Shown: positions 33,240 to 44,821 of the stretch, piece by piece
Position numbering within the stretch: the first letter of the stretch is position 1
Layout: every line of letters begins with the position of its first letter
Assembly: GCF_029873635.1 (NCBI RefSeq)
Contig: NC_080420.1
Location: forward strand, 56,314,457 to 56,378,456
Length of the DNA stretch: 64,000 bases
Reading direction: 5' to 3'
Source of the DNA: Malania oleifera
Lineage: Eukaryota; Streptophyta; Magnoliopsida; Santalales; Ximeniaceae
Position numbers and translations under genes: made by a program
The notes under the pieces: generated by a model
Database searches by the model: none
The model's input: only the letters and a program-made list of their open reading frames with translations
Told to the model about the DNA's origin: nothing

Positions 33240-34294
33240 TCAGAGCAAAAACCCTGGCTGGAGCCATATTCCTCTACTGGCCTCTACGTGGCACCTAGTA
33301 GCCTCCTTGAGTAGGTCTAGGAGCAAAAGCAGCACCAATCTGAGCTTGCACAATCCCTCATCATATGCCATGGCTCCCCACACCGGTAGCAAAAATCTCG
33401 CTCGACACGACACTCCCCCGGGTGTCTCTTCCCACAAGTCGGGCGAGCTGGAAGTAGCTGCATATCCTGAAAACCTCGAGTCCCTCACTCCGGCCTCCAA
33501 TCTCTGTAGTAGCCACTTCTTTTCCATGAACCACGGCCAACTCCCTACTGGGAACCAGAAGGTGCGGATTTCTTCTTTTGCTTCTACTCCTCAGCCTCCA
33601 ACCGCTCTCCAATCTCTGCTATAGTGGCCCTATCTACCATCTCAGCAAAATCCTACAATTTCAATATCAACACCTGCTTATATATTTCTCTCCTCAAGCC
33701 TCTTTAAAATTGTCGTACCTTCTTCACCTCATCTAGAATAATGTACGGGGCGAAGCGGGCTAGTTTAATGAACCTCGCTGCGTACTGTTGCACGGTCTGC
33801 TATCCCTGCTTCAGATTCAGGAACTTCTCTATCTTAGCTTCCCTAGACGAGGATAGGAAATACTTGTTAAATAATGTCTCCTTAAACCGCTCCTATGTCA
33901 TATCTACATGTACTGTCCTCTGCTGCTCTAAGAGTTTCACCGCCGTCCACCATCTCTCGGGCTCTCCAATCAGTCTATAGGTAGCAAATAGTACCCTCTA
34001 TTCCTCTGTACACTACAGCACTGCAAAGACTTTTTCGATCTCCTGTACCTAGTTTTCAACGACTGCAGGTTCAGTTCCTTCTAAGAAAGCTGGAGGATTC
34101 ATCTTAATGAATTTCTCGATAGAGCTTTCGTGGCCTGCAGATGAACCACCCGACTCCCTAGAATTCCTAGCAATTTTTGTCATAACCTGTTGTGCCACGT
34201 TGCGTAAAACTGCATCTGAATCATCGCCCACAGTGCCTGAGGGTCCAGCACCCTCATTCCCACTTATATGGGCACTACTGCCACCTGGGTCCAT
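33240..34294 (-). pseudogene. Tekay gag with CCHC zinc knuckle
   Basis: Starts at the ATG at 34294 (MDPGGSSAHIS...) with the capsid lead KFIKMNPPAFLEGTEP. After several stops a perfect knuckle CYRCGEPWHMMRDC (CX2CX4HX4C) is read near 33350-33400, preceded by CGKRHPGEC. The stop after VVEN and later ones break the frame. Confidence 0.85.
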
Positions 34295-34594
34295 CCTGAA
34301 AAATAAATAACTTAACTCAGAACCCCTATCACCACAACATATCATCCAACTAATAATATATCCCCAATTAATTCATCTTTTCTGGTCTTAATTCAAGGTT
34401 CAATCCTACAACCTAGATACCTAACCCGACGATAGTTTACCATAACTTTCTTGAAATCGTCGCCCTAGGAAAATCACACAAACCACCACGGAAGTCCTAC
34501 ATCTAGACTACAAAACCAGACCTCAAATCCCCTTATCCTATACTTTGGTATTATTACTGCTGCATTCTAAAGTCTACAGAACTTAGTATCCTAG

Positions 34595-34606
34595 GCTCTG
34601 ATACCA
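34595..34606 (-). promoter_or_regulatory. Tekay primer-binding site
   Basis: Exact TGGTATCAGAGC on the minus strand, three bases from the LTR A end. Confidence 0.9.
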
Positions 34607-34609
34607 AAT

Positions 34610-36299
34610 TATAATGACCTACTTATCTTATCAGATATCAAAACATAATCAATAACAAAGTCAACCCGAACCTGTGGGTAATGGGGACACACCTAACATT
34701 CACAGCGAAAACCTACGCAGCAGTAAATGTAAATCACATTCTCAAACTATAAAATACATAATACCAGAGTCAACTAAATCCCAAAATACTGTGTTTATAT
34801 ACAATCTCCCAAAAATACAAAAATGTCACTAGGATCGCACATCAAAATCTCCTGATCCTATTTCAGACTTACCCTCTTAGCAGGGTAGTACCACACTATC
34901 TTAACGGCGGCCTCGATCCGCTGATCTTTCTGAGTTTCCTGAAAATTATTTAAGTTCAGGGGCGAGACACTTCTCAGTAAGGGAAAATAAACTAAATATA
35001 GTCGTGTGGCAACATGAATATTTGATGCAATTATACATCTACAGTAAATTCCATATACCTAAAAACATTCATCATAACATACTGAATAATCTTATACTTT
35101 TGTATTTTCTAATAAATCATACAGTTCATAAAATGTCTGATATAGCTAATAATACTGAAAATTCACCCAAGATGTATAGTTAGCTGATGTCATGTATTAC
35201 CCCCCATTACGGGTTGTGCAGCCCGAAGGCGGGACATGACAATGGCTGGCCGACCACGGCCGAGTCAAAAATGTCTATAAGTACGATGGGTTTGCCACAA
35301 CCTGGTCCGGACTGCTAGGTGGTTGTCTACAACTCTACAATGAAAGCCACATCGACTATCTATCTCCCACCCCCTTGTGGGGCGGTTAGCTCAAATCTAA
35401 ACATAGTAATTTGATCTATATAGTTACAGTACTGTGCTCCTGTAATTGAACTGAACTATCATCCGGGTTCTGATAATACATAATACATGATAATATACAG
35501 TTTAACGTAAATAGATTGATAGCATATTCTATAATAGCGTAAATACATACGGCCTTGCGCCGTTTACTTTCATATCTATGGTCTTATGCCAAAATCATTC
35601 ATATACACAGCCTCGCACCGGTTATCAATCACGACCTTGCGCCGAACATTCTATACATATCATTCTGAATAAATAATCCATTTATCATGTATTTTAAAAC
35701 TATAATGTACTGCAATATTCCATAACTTCTGAAAATCATACTTCATTCATAAAATTACCATAACATAATATTTATCATGCAAAATAATATTCATGTCACA
35801 CAATGCTGAACAAAATCATACATTTCATTCTAAAATCGTATTTCCTGTATAACAGCAGTATTTTCCCAGACATGCATTTTCTCAATAATATTCAAATATA
35901 ATACATGTTTTCCTAAAAATTAATTTACTAATAAATAATAATAATTTGCATGAAAAATAATGCTTTAGTTTATTCCCTTACTTGACACTTAAAAGAAACC
36001 CCCTAAAATGCGCTCGTCTTGCACCCATAGGGTTCCCCGCTTAACACCCTGAATTCAACAATTCTCAAAACTAAACTTTAGTATTTTCCTGTGAATAACA
36101 TTTCCTATAACTACGGTAAATCCAAATTTGGCATAAAAAGTCCTACTTGAAACCAGGGACGAATTTCAACTCTGTCCCACCAACGATCCGCTCTGGTAGA
36201 ATTGGAGAGAAATTTTCCACGAGCATCGTGGTGGCCTCGGATCGTCGATCCGGAGAACGACCAGGCCGAAATCGAAAAGAGGGGAAAGAGAAACCTAAG

Positions 36300-36335
<36 letters not shown>

Positions 36336-36641
36336 TGTGCGTCGAATTTTCACTGAAAAAATGAAGTTTTGCCTATTTATACACTAGTCTTCGTCGACAA
36401 GCCACGTCACCTCGTCGACAAGGTCAAGAAGGCACTTCGTCAACCAACTCTCACCCCTCGTCAACGAAATTCAGAGATGGGCAAATAGTTTCTCGGTATT
36501 TTCTCGTTGACGAAGCCCACCCTCGTCGGCGAGCCCAGTATGCAACGTCATCGACGAACGCAAGACCTATTGTGCCCCCCTTTTAATTTTATTTTCCTCC
36601 CTATTTATTAATTACGTACCATTATTCTTCGGGTCATTACA
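34610..36641 (-). mobile_element. Tekay LTR A (5' LTR of the tandem array)
   Basis: 2032 bp. The 3' terminus reads TATA rather than TGTA (plus strand 34610), a TG-to-TA decay. The promoter region has TATA-like TATTTATAC at 36374-36382, GTCGAC palindromes at 36391-36560, and (GA)n at 36303-36333. Confidence 0.9.
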
Positions 36642-36960
36642 TGAGGCCACGCAACTGCCCTAACAAATGAGCACAATTTATTCAGTAGATGAGGTCCAAC
36701 TGACAAGCACGGCTCATGAGGCCACGCAACCGCCCAACAAATGAGCACAACTTATTAGGAGGATAAGGACCAACTAATGAGCACCGCTTGTGAGGCCACA
36801 CAACCGCCCAACAAATGAGCACAGCTCATGAGGTAGATAAGGCCCAACTAACGAGCACCGCTTATGAGGTCACGCAACTGCCCAACAAATAAGCATGGCT
36901 TATTAGGCAGATAAGGAACAACTGACGAGCGCAACTCATGAGGCCAACAAGCACTCAACA
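36642..36960. repeat. 74-bp hairpin array, right part (Tat)
   Basis: Units start at 36643, 36718, 36792, 36866 and 36940 (period 74-75). Each contains GAGGCCACGCAACCGCCCAA, AATGAGCACAGCTCATTAGG-like and ACGAGCACCGCTTATGAGG-like hairpins. It continues the array at 26490-26634. Confidence 0.9.
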
Positions 36961-37960
36961 GCTCGGTAAAAAATGCTTCGAAGAACAGCTTGGCAAAAAT
37001 CTACTTGGCAAAAAAAGCCTTGGAGCAACAGCTAGGTAAAGATTGCTCCGAAGAGCAGCTCGGAAAAAAAAAAGCCTTGGTGCAATAAAATTCTTGGAGC
37101 AATAACTCGGCAAAGATTGCTCTGAAGATCTGTTTGGCAAAAACTTGAGCGACAAAAGAGCCTCGAAGCAACGGCTTATCAAAGATTGTTCTAAAGAGCA
37201 AATCGGTAAAAAATCCTTGGCACAATAGCTCGACAAAGATTGTTCTAGAGAGCAGCTCAACAAAAAGCCTTGGCGCAACAGCTCGGAAGAGATTGCTCCA
37301 AAGAGCAGCTCGATAAAAATCTGCTTGGCAAAAAAGCCTTGGAGCAACAGCTTAGCAAAGATTGCTCCAGAAAGCAGCTCGACAAAAACCTACTTGGCAA
37401 AAAAGCCTTGGAGCAACAACTCGGCAAAGATTGCTCCGAAGAGTAGCTCGAAAAAAAAGCCTTGAAGCAACGGCTCAGAAAAATGCTCTTAAGAGCAGCT
37501 CGACAAAATCAGCTTGGCAAAAAAGCCTTGGAGCAACAGCTCGGCAAAGATTGCTCCAGAGAGCAGCTCGGAAAAAAAAAAAAAAGCCTTAGAACAACAG
37601 CTCGACAAAGATTGCTCCGAAGAGCAGCTCGGTAAAAACTTGCTCTACAAAAGAGCCTCGGAACAACAGCTCGGCAAAAAAGCTTCAGAGAGCAGCTCAG
37701 AAAATCTAGTTCGACAAGAGGACTTGAAGCAATGGCTTGGAAAAACGCTCCAGAAAGCAACTTGGCAAAACCCTGCTCAGCAAAAAAAAAAAAAAGCGCG
37801 AAAATTCTCTAGAGAGCAGTTTAGAAAAAACCTGCTTAGCAAAAAGCCTCAAAGAAATAGCTTGAAAAAAGGGCTTCAAGGAGCAACTTGGCGAAGCTAG
37901 CTCAGTAAAGAGGCCTCGAAGCAATGGCCCGGCCAAAATACTTCGAGGAAGAGCTCAACA
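36961..37960. repeat. Degenerate GCTCGGCAAAGATTGCTCC array (Tat)
   Basis: About 14 variable units, spacing 52-74 bp, built on AAAGATTGCTCCGAAGAGC (GCTC...GAGC hairpin) and AAAAGCCTTGGAGCAACAGC. Open frames on both strands (for example 37362-37592 and 37514-37900) are repeat-encoded and not genes. Confidence 0.85.
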
Positions 37961-38287
37961 AAAATTAGCCCGGCATAGGCGGCATGCCACAATGGCTAGA
38001 ATCAGCCAAACCCTGTCGAGGCCGGCTCGGTGAGCCATCCGAACCTCATCGATGGCTTGGATCAGCCATCATCCCTTGAAGCAGCTTGGAAAAGTTGCAC
38101 CACACCCCCCCCTCGACAAGGCAAGCGGTTCGAAGACCCGCAATCCACTCGGACTAGCCAAACCGGGTTGAGGTCCGCCAACTGCGCGTATTCAAATAAA
38201 AGGGGGGAGAACAACTAGTGCATATAAGAAGAAGACACAACTACTTTCAAAATTCCTTCTAGAAATTTGAAACTAAGGGAGGACAAC
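37961..38287 (+). mobile_element. Tat 3' end with polypurine tract
   Basis: Non-coding; contains GAGGCCGGCTCGGTGAGCC repeats and a polypurine tract AACTAAGGGAGGACAAC directly before the 3' LTR at 38288. Confidence 0.75.
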
Positions 38288-38724
38288 CGATGTGCCTAAA
38301 ATATATTAGATAATATAAGGAGGTCAATGCCTAGTCATCGCTCCCTAAGTCAAACCTTTTGGTAAGAGCAATCAACTCCCACCCAATAAAAGGGGGAGAG
38401 ATCTACGCCAGCGCCTTAAACGATCGGAGTGATACATGCAGGCACTTTATGACCCAGGAGTGATTCACGCCCCCGCACCATAAAGACAATTCAACCCAAG
38501 GGTCAACTCTAGTCGCTCTAAGAAGGGACGCAGAGAAGAGGCCAAGGTAAGTCATTCGACGCCCATTCTTATTGTTGCCTTTAGCCTCTCTGAAGCATTC
38601 CCTTACTTAGGCATCGGAGCTATCCCCCGGAGTACACCCCGGGTCCTCCAAGCCTTTCTTCCTTTCCCCTTTTTCAGGTCAATGGAAGTCAAAAAAGTAG
38701 TCCCGCTGATTTTATCCCATAACA
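38288..38724 (+). mobile_element. Tat 3' LTR
   Basis: 437 bp, nearly identical in layout to 18750-19187. The start reads CG instead of TG. Followed by ATCCA at 38725-38729. Confidence 0.9.
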
Positions 38725-38729
38725 ATCCA

Positions 38730-38741
38730 ATCTATTTTGCT

Positions 38742-38791
<50 letters not shown>

Positions 38792-40528
38792 CATTATGAT
38801 TGGTTATTATATGATAGTATTGGCTAGTGCATAATTAAGTAAACCCCCTAAATGGACAAAGGATCTTAACTAGTTAAATAATTTTTTAAATGCTATATAC
38901 ATATGCTTTGTATGAATATCTTAAAATATAGCATATTTTGTCCATCATACAAAATTGAGCTTTAGGGAATTAATTATAGACATTGCACATATAGCCCTAA
39001 ACTCATCTTGAAGCTTAAATGATTAATACATTTATAAGATCATAAAGTTTTTGTGCTTGGGTTGTATAATTGAATGGAAGCAGCAAATCTAAAGTTCATC
39101 CAATAAATACTTCAGTGTATTGTGTTTGTTTTATAAATATCTTTTTTTTTTATATTGGATGCTTTGTGTGAACTGAACGTTTACTATCCATTACTTTCTA
39201 AATGCTATATTATTTGATGAATAGTTTATATTGATTGGATATACTGAACTGTATGCCTGATTTGAACGTCATCTGCTTGGTCCATGCAGATTTATCCATT
39301 GCATACTGGTAGTTGACTAGGGTCTTGCATGTTGAATTTATTGATCTATTTTAGACATGTATGCTAACTAGTAGACTGAAATTATGAATTTATAAGACTT
39401 ATTTTTAAATTCTAAATACTTTTGAAAGTCTTATGCAGTATTAGTATGGTGACCAAGTTGAACTTAGTGTTTTAACCTTAAGTGGTTACTTAGATTGGTT
39501 CATGCACATTGTCATTAATGAATATTTATAAATGATGCATGATAAAAGGATCATGGCTTGAAATCCATTACATGCGGGTTGAACTTTATGTTTATAATGC
39601 ATGATGAATAATTGAATAGGAAGTGGCGCATGTTGAATCCTAAACATTGTATGTTATATTGAAAAACATGCAAAATTTTCAATAATCCTTTGAATTTTCC
39701 TAGAATACTCTAAATTATACACATGCTCTTTACCAAATTGTTTGGATACATTTACCATGCTTAAATTAGAAGCATGAATATTTTGTGCTCATTTTAAAAA
39801 ATTTGCATTGAATGATTGATCTACATCATATGGCATTTTCTTAAAAATCAGCATTTGTGTATTTGCAAGAAATCCCTTCTAGGCTTTCCAATGTTATGGT
39901 TTAGCAAATATTTTGGTATATGTGTCTAGCACACACTCACCTCACCACTAGGGAATCTTATATTAAGGGGGAGAAAGTTTTTTTGGTAAAATGAATCATA
40001 CCTCTCTTTTTTATGATGATCAAAGGGGGAGAAGATTTTTGGTGTCCTCTTTGTTAGGAAAATGTTGTGTGGTATTATGTGAGGGGGAGACGTAAATGCA
40101 TGGAAAATGGATATGGGGTAGAATGCATAAGGTTGCATGAAAGTTCATTTTGCTTACTTGTTTTTCTTTCTAATGAACTTTCTATCTTGTGCACTGTAGG
40201 TCAAAAGCTCCATAGATATGAAAAAATATAGTTAAACCTTATATGCATAAAGTAAGGGGAAGCATATTTTAGTACCATTCTAGAGTATGCATAAATTAAG
40301 GGGGAGCTTTAAATTTCACCCTATAGGAGAACACCAATGGTTTGCCATCATCAAAAGAATGTTACTCTTAAAGAATATGTGAGCTTAGTTGCATTATTTT
40401 GATGATAACAACCCATTAGTGGTTCTAAGTAAGCTTATCTTTACATATCAAGCCATGATTAGTATAAATACAAATGCAAAGACTAAGTAAATTAGTAATA
40501 GGTTAGACATCATCAAAAAGGGGGAGAA
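38730..40528 (+). mobile_element. SIRE-like internal sequence, right of the Tat insertion; non-coding with several polypurine tracts
   Basis: No pol domain is recognisable. Repeated polypurine tracts of the type AAGGGGGAGAA (about 39965, 40024, 40083, 40299, 40517) are spaced through the last 600 bp, a known feature of SIRE 3' regions. The last one lies directly before the LTR. Confidence 0.7.
38744..38791. repeat. Compound (CA)n-(TA)n microsatellite
   Basis: A CA run followed by a TA run in the SIRE-like internal sequence just after the Tat insertion. Confidence 0.95.
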
Positions 40529-42265
40529 TATTAGCCTTAGTGGCTACACCATCATTATTTAATGTGTTTGGATGATATTAACCTATATGTTGTTCCTAGT
40601 GTTTTCTTATCTTTGCATATCATGTTTAGCACAGGTACTCATACATGAATTATTGGATTGAAGGCAAAGATCGGACCGAGTAGACGTCAAGAAGGAATCA
40701 AATGGACACGTACTTGGAAGGACCCAAGCACAACCAAAGGAAGCTAAATTGTAAAATTATTTGTAATAAGGGTTGTGTGAGGTAGTATGTTTTGTAACTC
40801 TTGCGAGTGTGTTTCTTGCATGATTACTGAGTAAGATTTGATCAAATGCATGAATACTAGGACACATAAGTATATAGGATTGCACTAAAGTCACAAACTC
40901 AATATTCATAGTTTTCTAAGTTAAAACATGAATTTGTCAAATGAATCCTAAAATTCAAATATGTTTTCAAAGGGACAAGTTTTTAACATCCTAGTTTTAA
41001 GAACATTTTTATACTTAGTCCCAATTTTGTTAAAACAAGTTTTATATCCTAAAGGTTCAAAGAAAGTCAAGTATATTTATAAAAGGACATACTAAGCATA
41101 TAAGATATCAAAATGGGTTTTCAAACGTGTTTTATTAATCAAGATATCTTATATTCGAAAGGAAACTCATTTGGACAAGTTTTAATCTTCATTAGACTTA
41201 ATATATTTCATATTCTTTTGTTCAAGAATGTTTTGAGTCATTAAAACGCTTTTTGATAAGGAAAAACAAAGCAATCGTTACTACCGTAGTGCAACCTTAA
41301 GTCCTGAACCTCCTTTTGTATTTTTGGCATAACTTTTGCTAGAAAAGTCCAAAAAGGATGATCTTGATGTCCTTAGAAAGTTAAGACAAAATTCCACAAG
41401 TTTCATGTTGATGACTTTTTCTAATTTAGGGCACTCATTGACAAACACAGGAGATTCGTTGATAAGTGGCAGTGTGTGACTAGTTGACGAGAGCAGGGGA
41501 CTCGTTGACGAGTCCAGAATGATGCTAACGGGTGGAAAACGGCTTGTTTACCAAATAAAATATCATTTCTCCCCCCCAAAGTCTAGTTAATGGCTCCTTT
41601 GGCTCTTAAGCTACAAATACAAGCTATTAGTCTTGTATTAACATGGTTTTGAAGGCTTTTGATCATTCTTAGTGAAAAACATCTTTTTTATACCAAAACC
41701 TAAGCACCTAGCACTTTGCATTATTGTTCTTCATTCACAAGTGCTCATTCTCTCTTGCTCTTTAATTGTGTTTGATTCATTACTTAAGAGAAGTGTGAGG
41801 TTTGCTTTGTATTTAATATTTGCTCATTTAAGGAGCATCATATTGTATTTCCATCATCTTCTTATAAAGGTTCTTTGTGAACCGTTTGGTGAAGGTTCTT
41901 TGTGAACCAAAAAGGCTCTTTGTCAGCGGGTAGGGATTTGTTCCCGAGTGAAGGCTCTTTGTGAGCATGGTAGGGATTTGGTCCCGAATTGTAAGGCTTC
42001 TTTGTTGGTGAAGGAGTTCCTTGGGTTGGTCCCAAGGCGTGGACGTAGGTTTGGTGCCGAACCACGTAAAAATACTGGTGTTAATTTTCTCTGCCCGTCT
42101 CTTCATTTTATTTGTCTTGTGCATGATTTACATTTACTTATATTGTGATATAATTTCTTGTATCTTGCCAAGAGTTTTTATTTTGTAAAGAAATACGTAT
42201 TCTGCGAAAAGAGTCTATTCACTCCCCCTCTAGACTATATACTCCTGAGGCCGGGATGACTAACA
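40529..42265 (+). mobile_element. SIRE-like 3' LTR
   Basis: 1737 bp, starting TATTAGCCTTAGTGG (TG decayed to TA) and ending GACTAACA; the terminal inverted match is TGTTAG/CTAACA. It contains GTTGACGAG palindromes at 41435-41515 upstream of an ACAAATACAAG TATA-like box (41612). About 690 bp matches the truncated 5' LTR. The following ATATT cannot be checked against a left TSD because the 5' end is lost. Confidence 0.85.
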
Positions 42266-42642
42266 ATATTCTTTTGACAAAACTTAAGGAAGATCTTTGA
42301 AATTCCTGAAACCTCAATGGAGGTTTTAGTTTATTTTGTATATATATCTAATGTGAGAAATATACTTAGAAAATACAAATGTAAATCACATTGTTAATAA
42401 CATAGTTTTAAAAATTAAAAATTAAATAAAATTATATTAAAATATTTTATTGAAGATTAATTTACCTTTAATCTATGGTATCTAATTTTTAGTATTAATT
42501 ATTAAAAAATAATTTATCAAACTTGGTAAGATAATTTAAATGTCCTAAACACTTATCTAACTAAATCGCAATTAAACTAAATATCCTTGTTCGTACCCAT
42601 CTTATTTATATTTATTTTTATGCATCACAAGTTATATTACTT
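42266..42642. other. A/T-rich flank, no gene seen
   Basis: Sequence after the SIRE-like element and before the SINE; nothing recognised. Confidence 0.4.
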
Positions 42643-42658
42643 AAAAAAAGGACTTCCT

Positions 42659-43000
42659 GCCCCCATGGGCATGGCGCGGTGGAAAGGTATTAGCAAGTAA
42701 GAAGGAGCATCAGGGGTTCAATTATAGGTAGATACACTCATGGATCCAGCGGTACCTGTGGATGGTGAGAGTTTACTCTATGAGTCAGTGGGGACCGTGG
42801 ATGGTGAGAGTTCTCTGTGAGCCAGTGGGGACCGTGGATGTTGGCCGAACGTCCAACTGATACATAGAAGTCGTGTCCGCATTCTAGACTTTACCATGAT
42901 CAGCGAGACCTAGGGGCGGAGGATGTTGATCCGTAGGTTTGGTGCCGCACTAGGGGGTCCGAAAGGCTTCTTGGTGGCTGGAGTTCCTATGTAATCAAAA
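42659..43000 (+). mobile_element. tRNA-derived SINE with 16-bp TSD, unrelated to the Au copy
   Basis: Begins GCCCCCATGGGCATGGCGCG. Box A-like TGGCGCGGTGG (42672-42682) and box B-like GGTTCAATTAT (42715-42725) are spaced like a pol III promoter. An A-rich tail sits at the right. It is flanked by AAAAAAAGGACTTCCT (42643-42658) and AAAAAAAGGACTTTCT (43001-43016), 15 of 16 identical. The middle holds about three 46-bp sub-repeats around GTGGGGACCGTGGATG. At about 340 bp it is longer than Au; the family is not one I can name. Confidence 0.75.
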
Positions 43001-43016
43001 AAAAAAAGGACTTTCT

Positions 43017-44821
43017 AACTTGCATAGATTTTTGAATGCCCAAAATATCCTTATAATTGCCCCTATAACTAATAAATTTTGTATGAATTCCACTCAAGAT
43101 CCTTTGTACTAATTTTACTATGTAAATTATATATCATTTTACTATTTGGGGTAAAATCTAGTAATATCTCCTAAGTTTTTTTAATATGACATTCCATCCT
43201 CTGAGTTTTTAAGAACTATAAAAAAAAAATGTCACCCTAATATTTCAATTTATTGAAAAAAAAAATGAACCTTATGTTAGTTAATTGTAGTTAACGTTTA
43301 AGTACATGTAAAAAAAAAAAGAATTTTACCCTTAATAAAATAAAATTTTACAATGACACCAATTTAATAAATTAAATGGAGAAAATTGGGTAGTATAATA
43401 TCTTGAAAATTGAATAAATGAATTAAAGAACTGACTAATTCTCAAATTGAATGGTCTAGTCGATCTAGTTGCTTTAAGTTAACCAATTGATATCATCATA
43501 ACAAAATAAATATATCATTATTTTAAAATTTTTAAATATATATATATATATATGAAAAATAAAAATTAATAATAAATCATAAAAAAAACCTAGTAACTAA
43601 AATACTTCAAAATATTTGTTAGATATATTTTAAAACAAACTTATGACTAAACATGTCACAAAACAAACAAAACATGCTTCAACATTTTTAAATTCAAGTA
43701 ACCTATCAAAAAAGGTGTTAAAAGGACAAAAATTAAACTTTCAAATTTCATACTTCATGAATTAAAATTATAAAGTTAAATGCTAGTTCTTATGTGTGTA
43801 AAATATCAATGTCAAATGAATAAAGAAAACTCAAATTTATACTATTGGTTAACCTTTGATTGGGCCAATCCATAGTTTTTTTTTTAATCCAAGTTTTTGT
43901 ATTATTAAATATGAAATTTAACCAAACTTAGAAAGCAAACCAACATTTGACTAACCAGCCAATCTAAGTCGATTTTAAATATATATTTTATTTTTAAAAG
44001 ATATATTTTGCCATTTATTTTGCATGAAAATTGTATATAAATATGGAATTTATCTAAGTATTTTTCTAAATTACTAGTATTATTTATTTATTTTTATATA
44101 ATTTTATTTTTTAAAAATAAGAATTTAATTTTGTTGTCATGTGTATGTCAATTAGTTGACTTAAATTAGTCGGGCTAATTAGACTAGCCAAACCAAGAAC
44201 TAAGTATCCAGATCACTTATAAGTTCATTTTTCAAAATGTATTCTACTTAACTGAACAACTTTTTCAACTTAATTTATTAAATTAATGTCATTTTCTTAA
44301 GTTATCTTATCATAATTGAATAAAAAGGATAAAATTATCAATTTATTAAGGGTAAAATTCATTTTTTTAACATATGCTTAATGGTTGACCAATGGTCAAC
44401 TAATGAATCATTTTGTCAGTGGTATCAAACCTTAGGGAGTTTCTTGGTAGAACAATTAAAGGGGTAGAGTGTCACGTTCATAAAACTTAAAGGGTGTTGT
44501 TGAAACTCACGGACATGAAATACAAATAGGCATGTACAAAAATTACTGAAAAACCAAAATCGGACCGAAATCATAAGCGGTTCAGTTTGTCGGTATTTGA
44601 TTTTGGTTTTGGTTTTATAAAGTATAAATTTTCAGTTTTGGTTTCAGGTTCGGCTTCGGCTTCCAAAGTATAACTAAATTAAAAAATCGAAAAATCAATT
44701 TTAATTTAAATTATATATATAAATTAATACGGTTACTTAATTATGATTGGTATATACAATAAGTTAGTCCAAGTTGCGCCACACTAGATCTGATCCCTCA
44801 ATATATATATATATGAATCTA
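43017..44821. other. A/T-rich intergenic stretch, no gene
   Basis: Strongly A/T-biased with homopolymer runs. A GGTTTTGGTTTTGG-like segment at 44530-44690 resembles a dispersed repeat. No coding sequence. Confidence 0.5.

Larger units (their letters stand above)
29566..34609 (-). mobile_element. Full-length internal region of the minus-strand Tekay element
   Basis: 5044 bp, minus strand: PBS, gag, protease, RT, RNase H, integrase, chromodomain. The LTR-proximal left end carries the near-palindromic AATTTCGAGGACGAAATTTT at 29579-29598 (minus reading), typical of plant chromoviruses. All expected domains are present, but stops break the frame. Confidence 0.9.
26635..36641 (-). mobile_element. 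Tekay chromovirus tandem array (LTR-internal-LTR-partial internal-LTR stub), TSD TGAGG
   Basis: Read on the minus strand: LTR A (36641-34610), full internal region (34609-29566), LTR B (29565-27497), a second PBS plus 5' gag (27496-26672), then about 33 bp of a third LTR (26667-26635). The whole is flanked by TGAGG at 26630-26634 and 36642-36646, so it behaves as one insertion. The form fits a tandem produced by LTR-LTR unequal exchange or a multimeric insertion, followed by a deletion running from gag into the third LTR. Confidence 0.9.
18750..38724 (+). mobile_element. Tat-lineage Ty3 element, complete ends (TSD ATCCA), carrying two nested Tekay insertions
   Basis: LTRs lie at 18750-19187 and 38288-38724 (438 and 437 bp). 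Target-site duplications ATCCA lie at 18745-18749 and 38725-38729, inside the SIRE-like element. The element spans 19,975 bp; without the two Tekay insertions (2.1 and 10.0 kb) it is about 7.85 kb. Order: LTR, PBS, gag, protease, RT, a cut RNase H start, non-coding DNA, an antisense ORF (25570-25941), a 74-bp array, a second array (36950-37960), polypurine tract, LTR. Most of RNase H and all integrase appear deleted. Confidence 0.9.

Noticed and set aside
37362..37900. Lys/Gln/Ala-rich frames that look like a repeat protein
   Set aside because: Encoded by the degenerate Tat array; frames exist on both strands and shift with unit length.
44530..44690. GGTTTTGGTTTTGG-like stretch considered as a telomere-like or MITE repeat
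   Set aside because: The motif is irregular, not TTTAGGG, and no terminal inverted repeats or target duplication were found.
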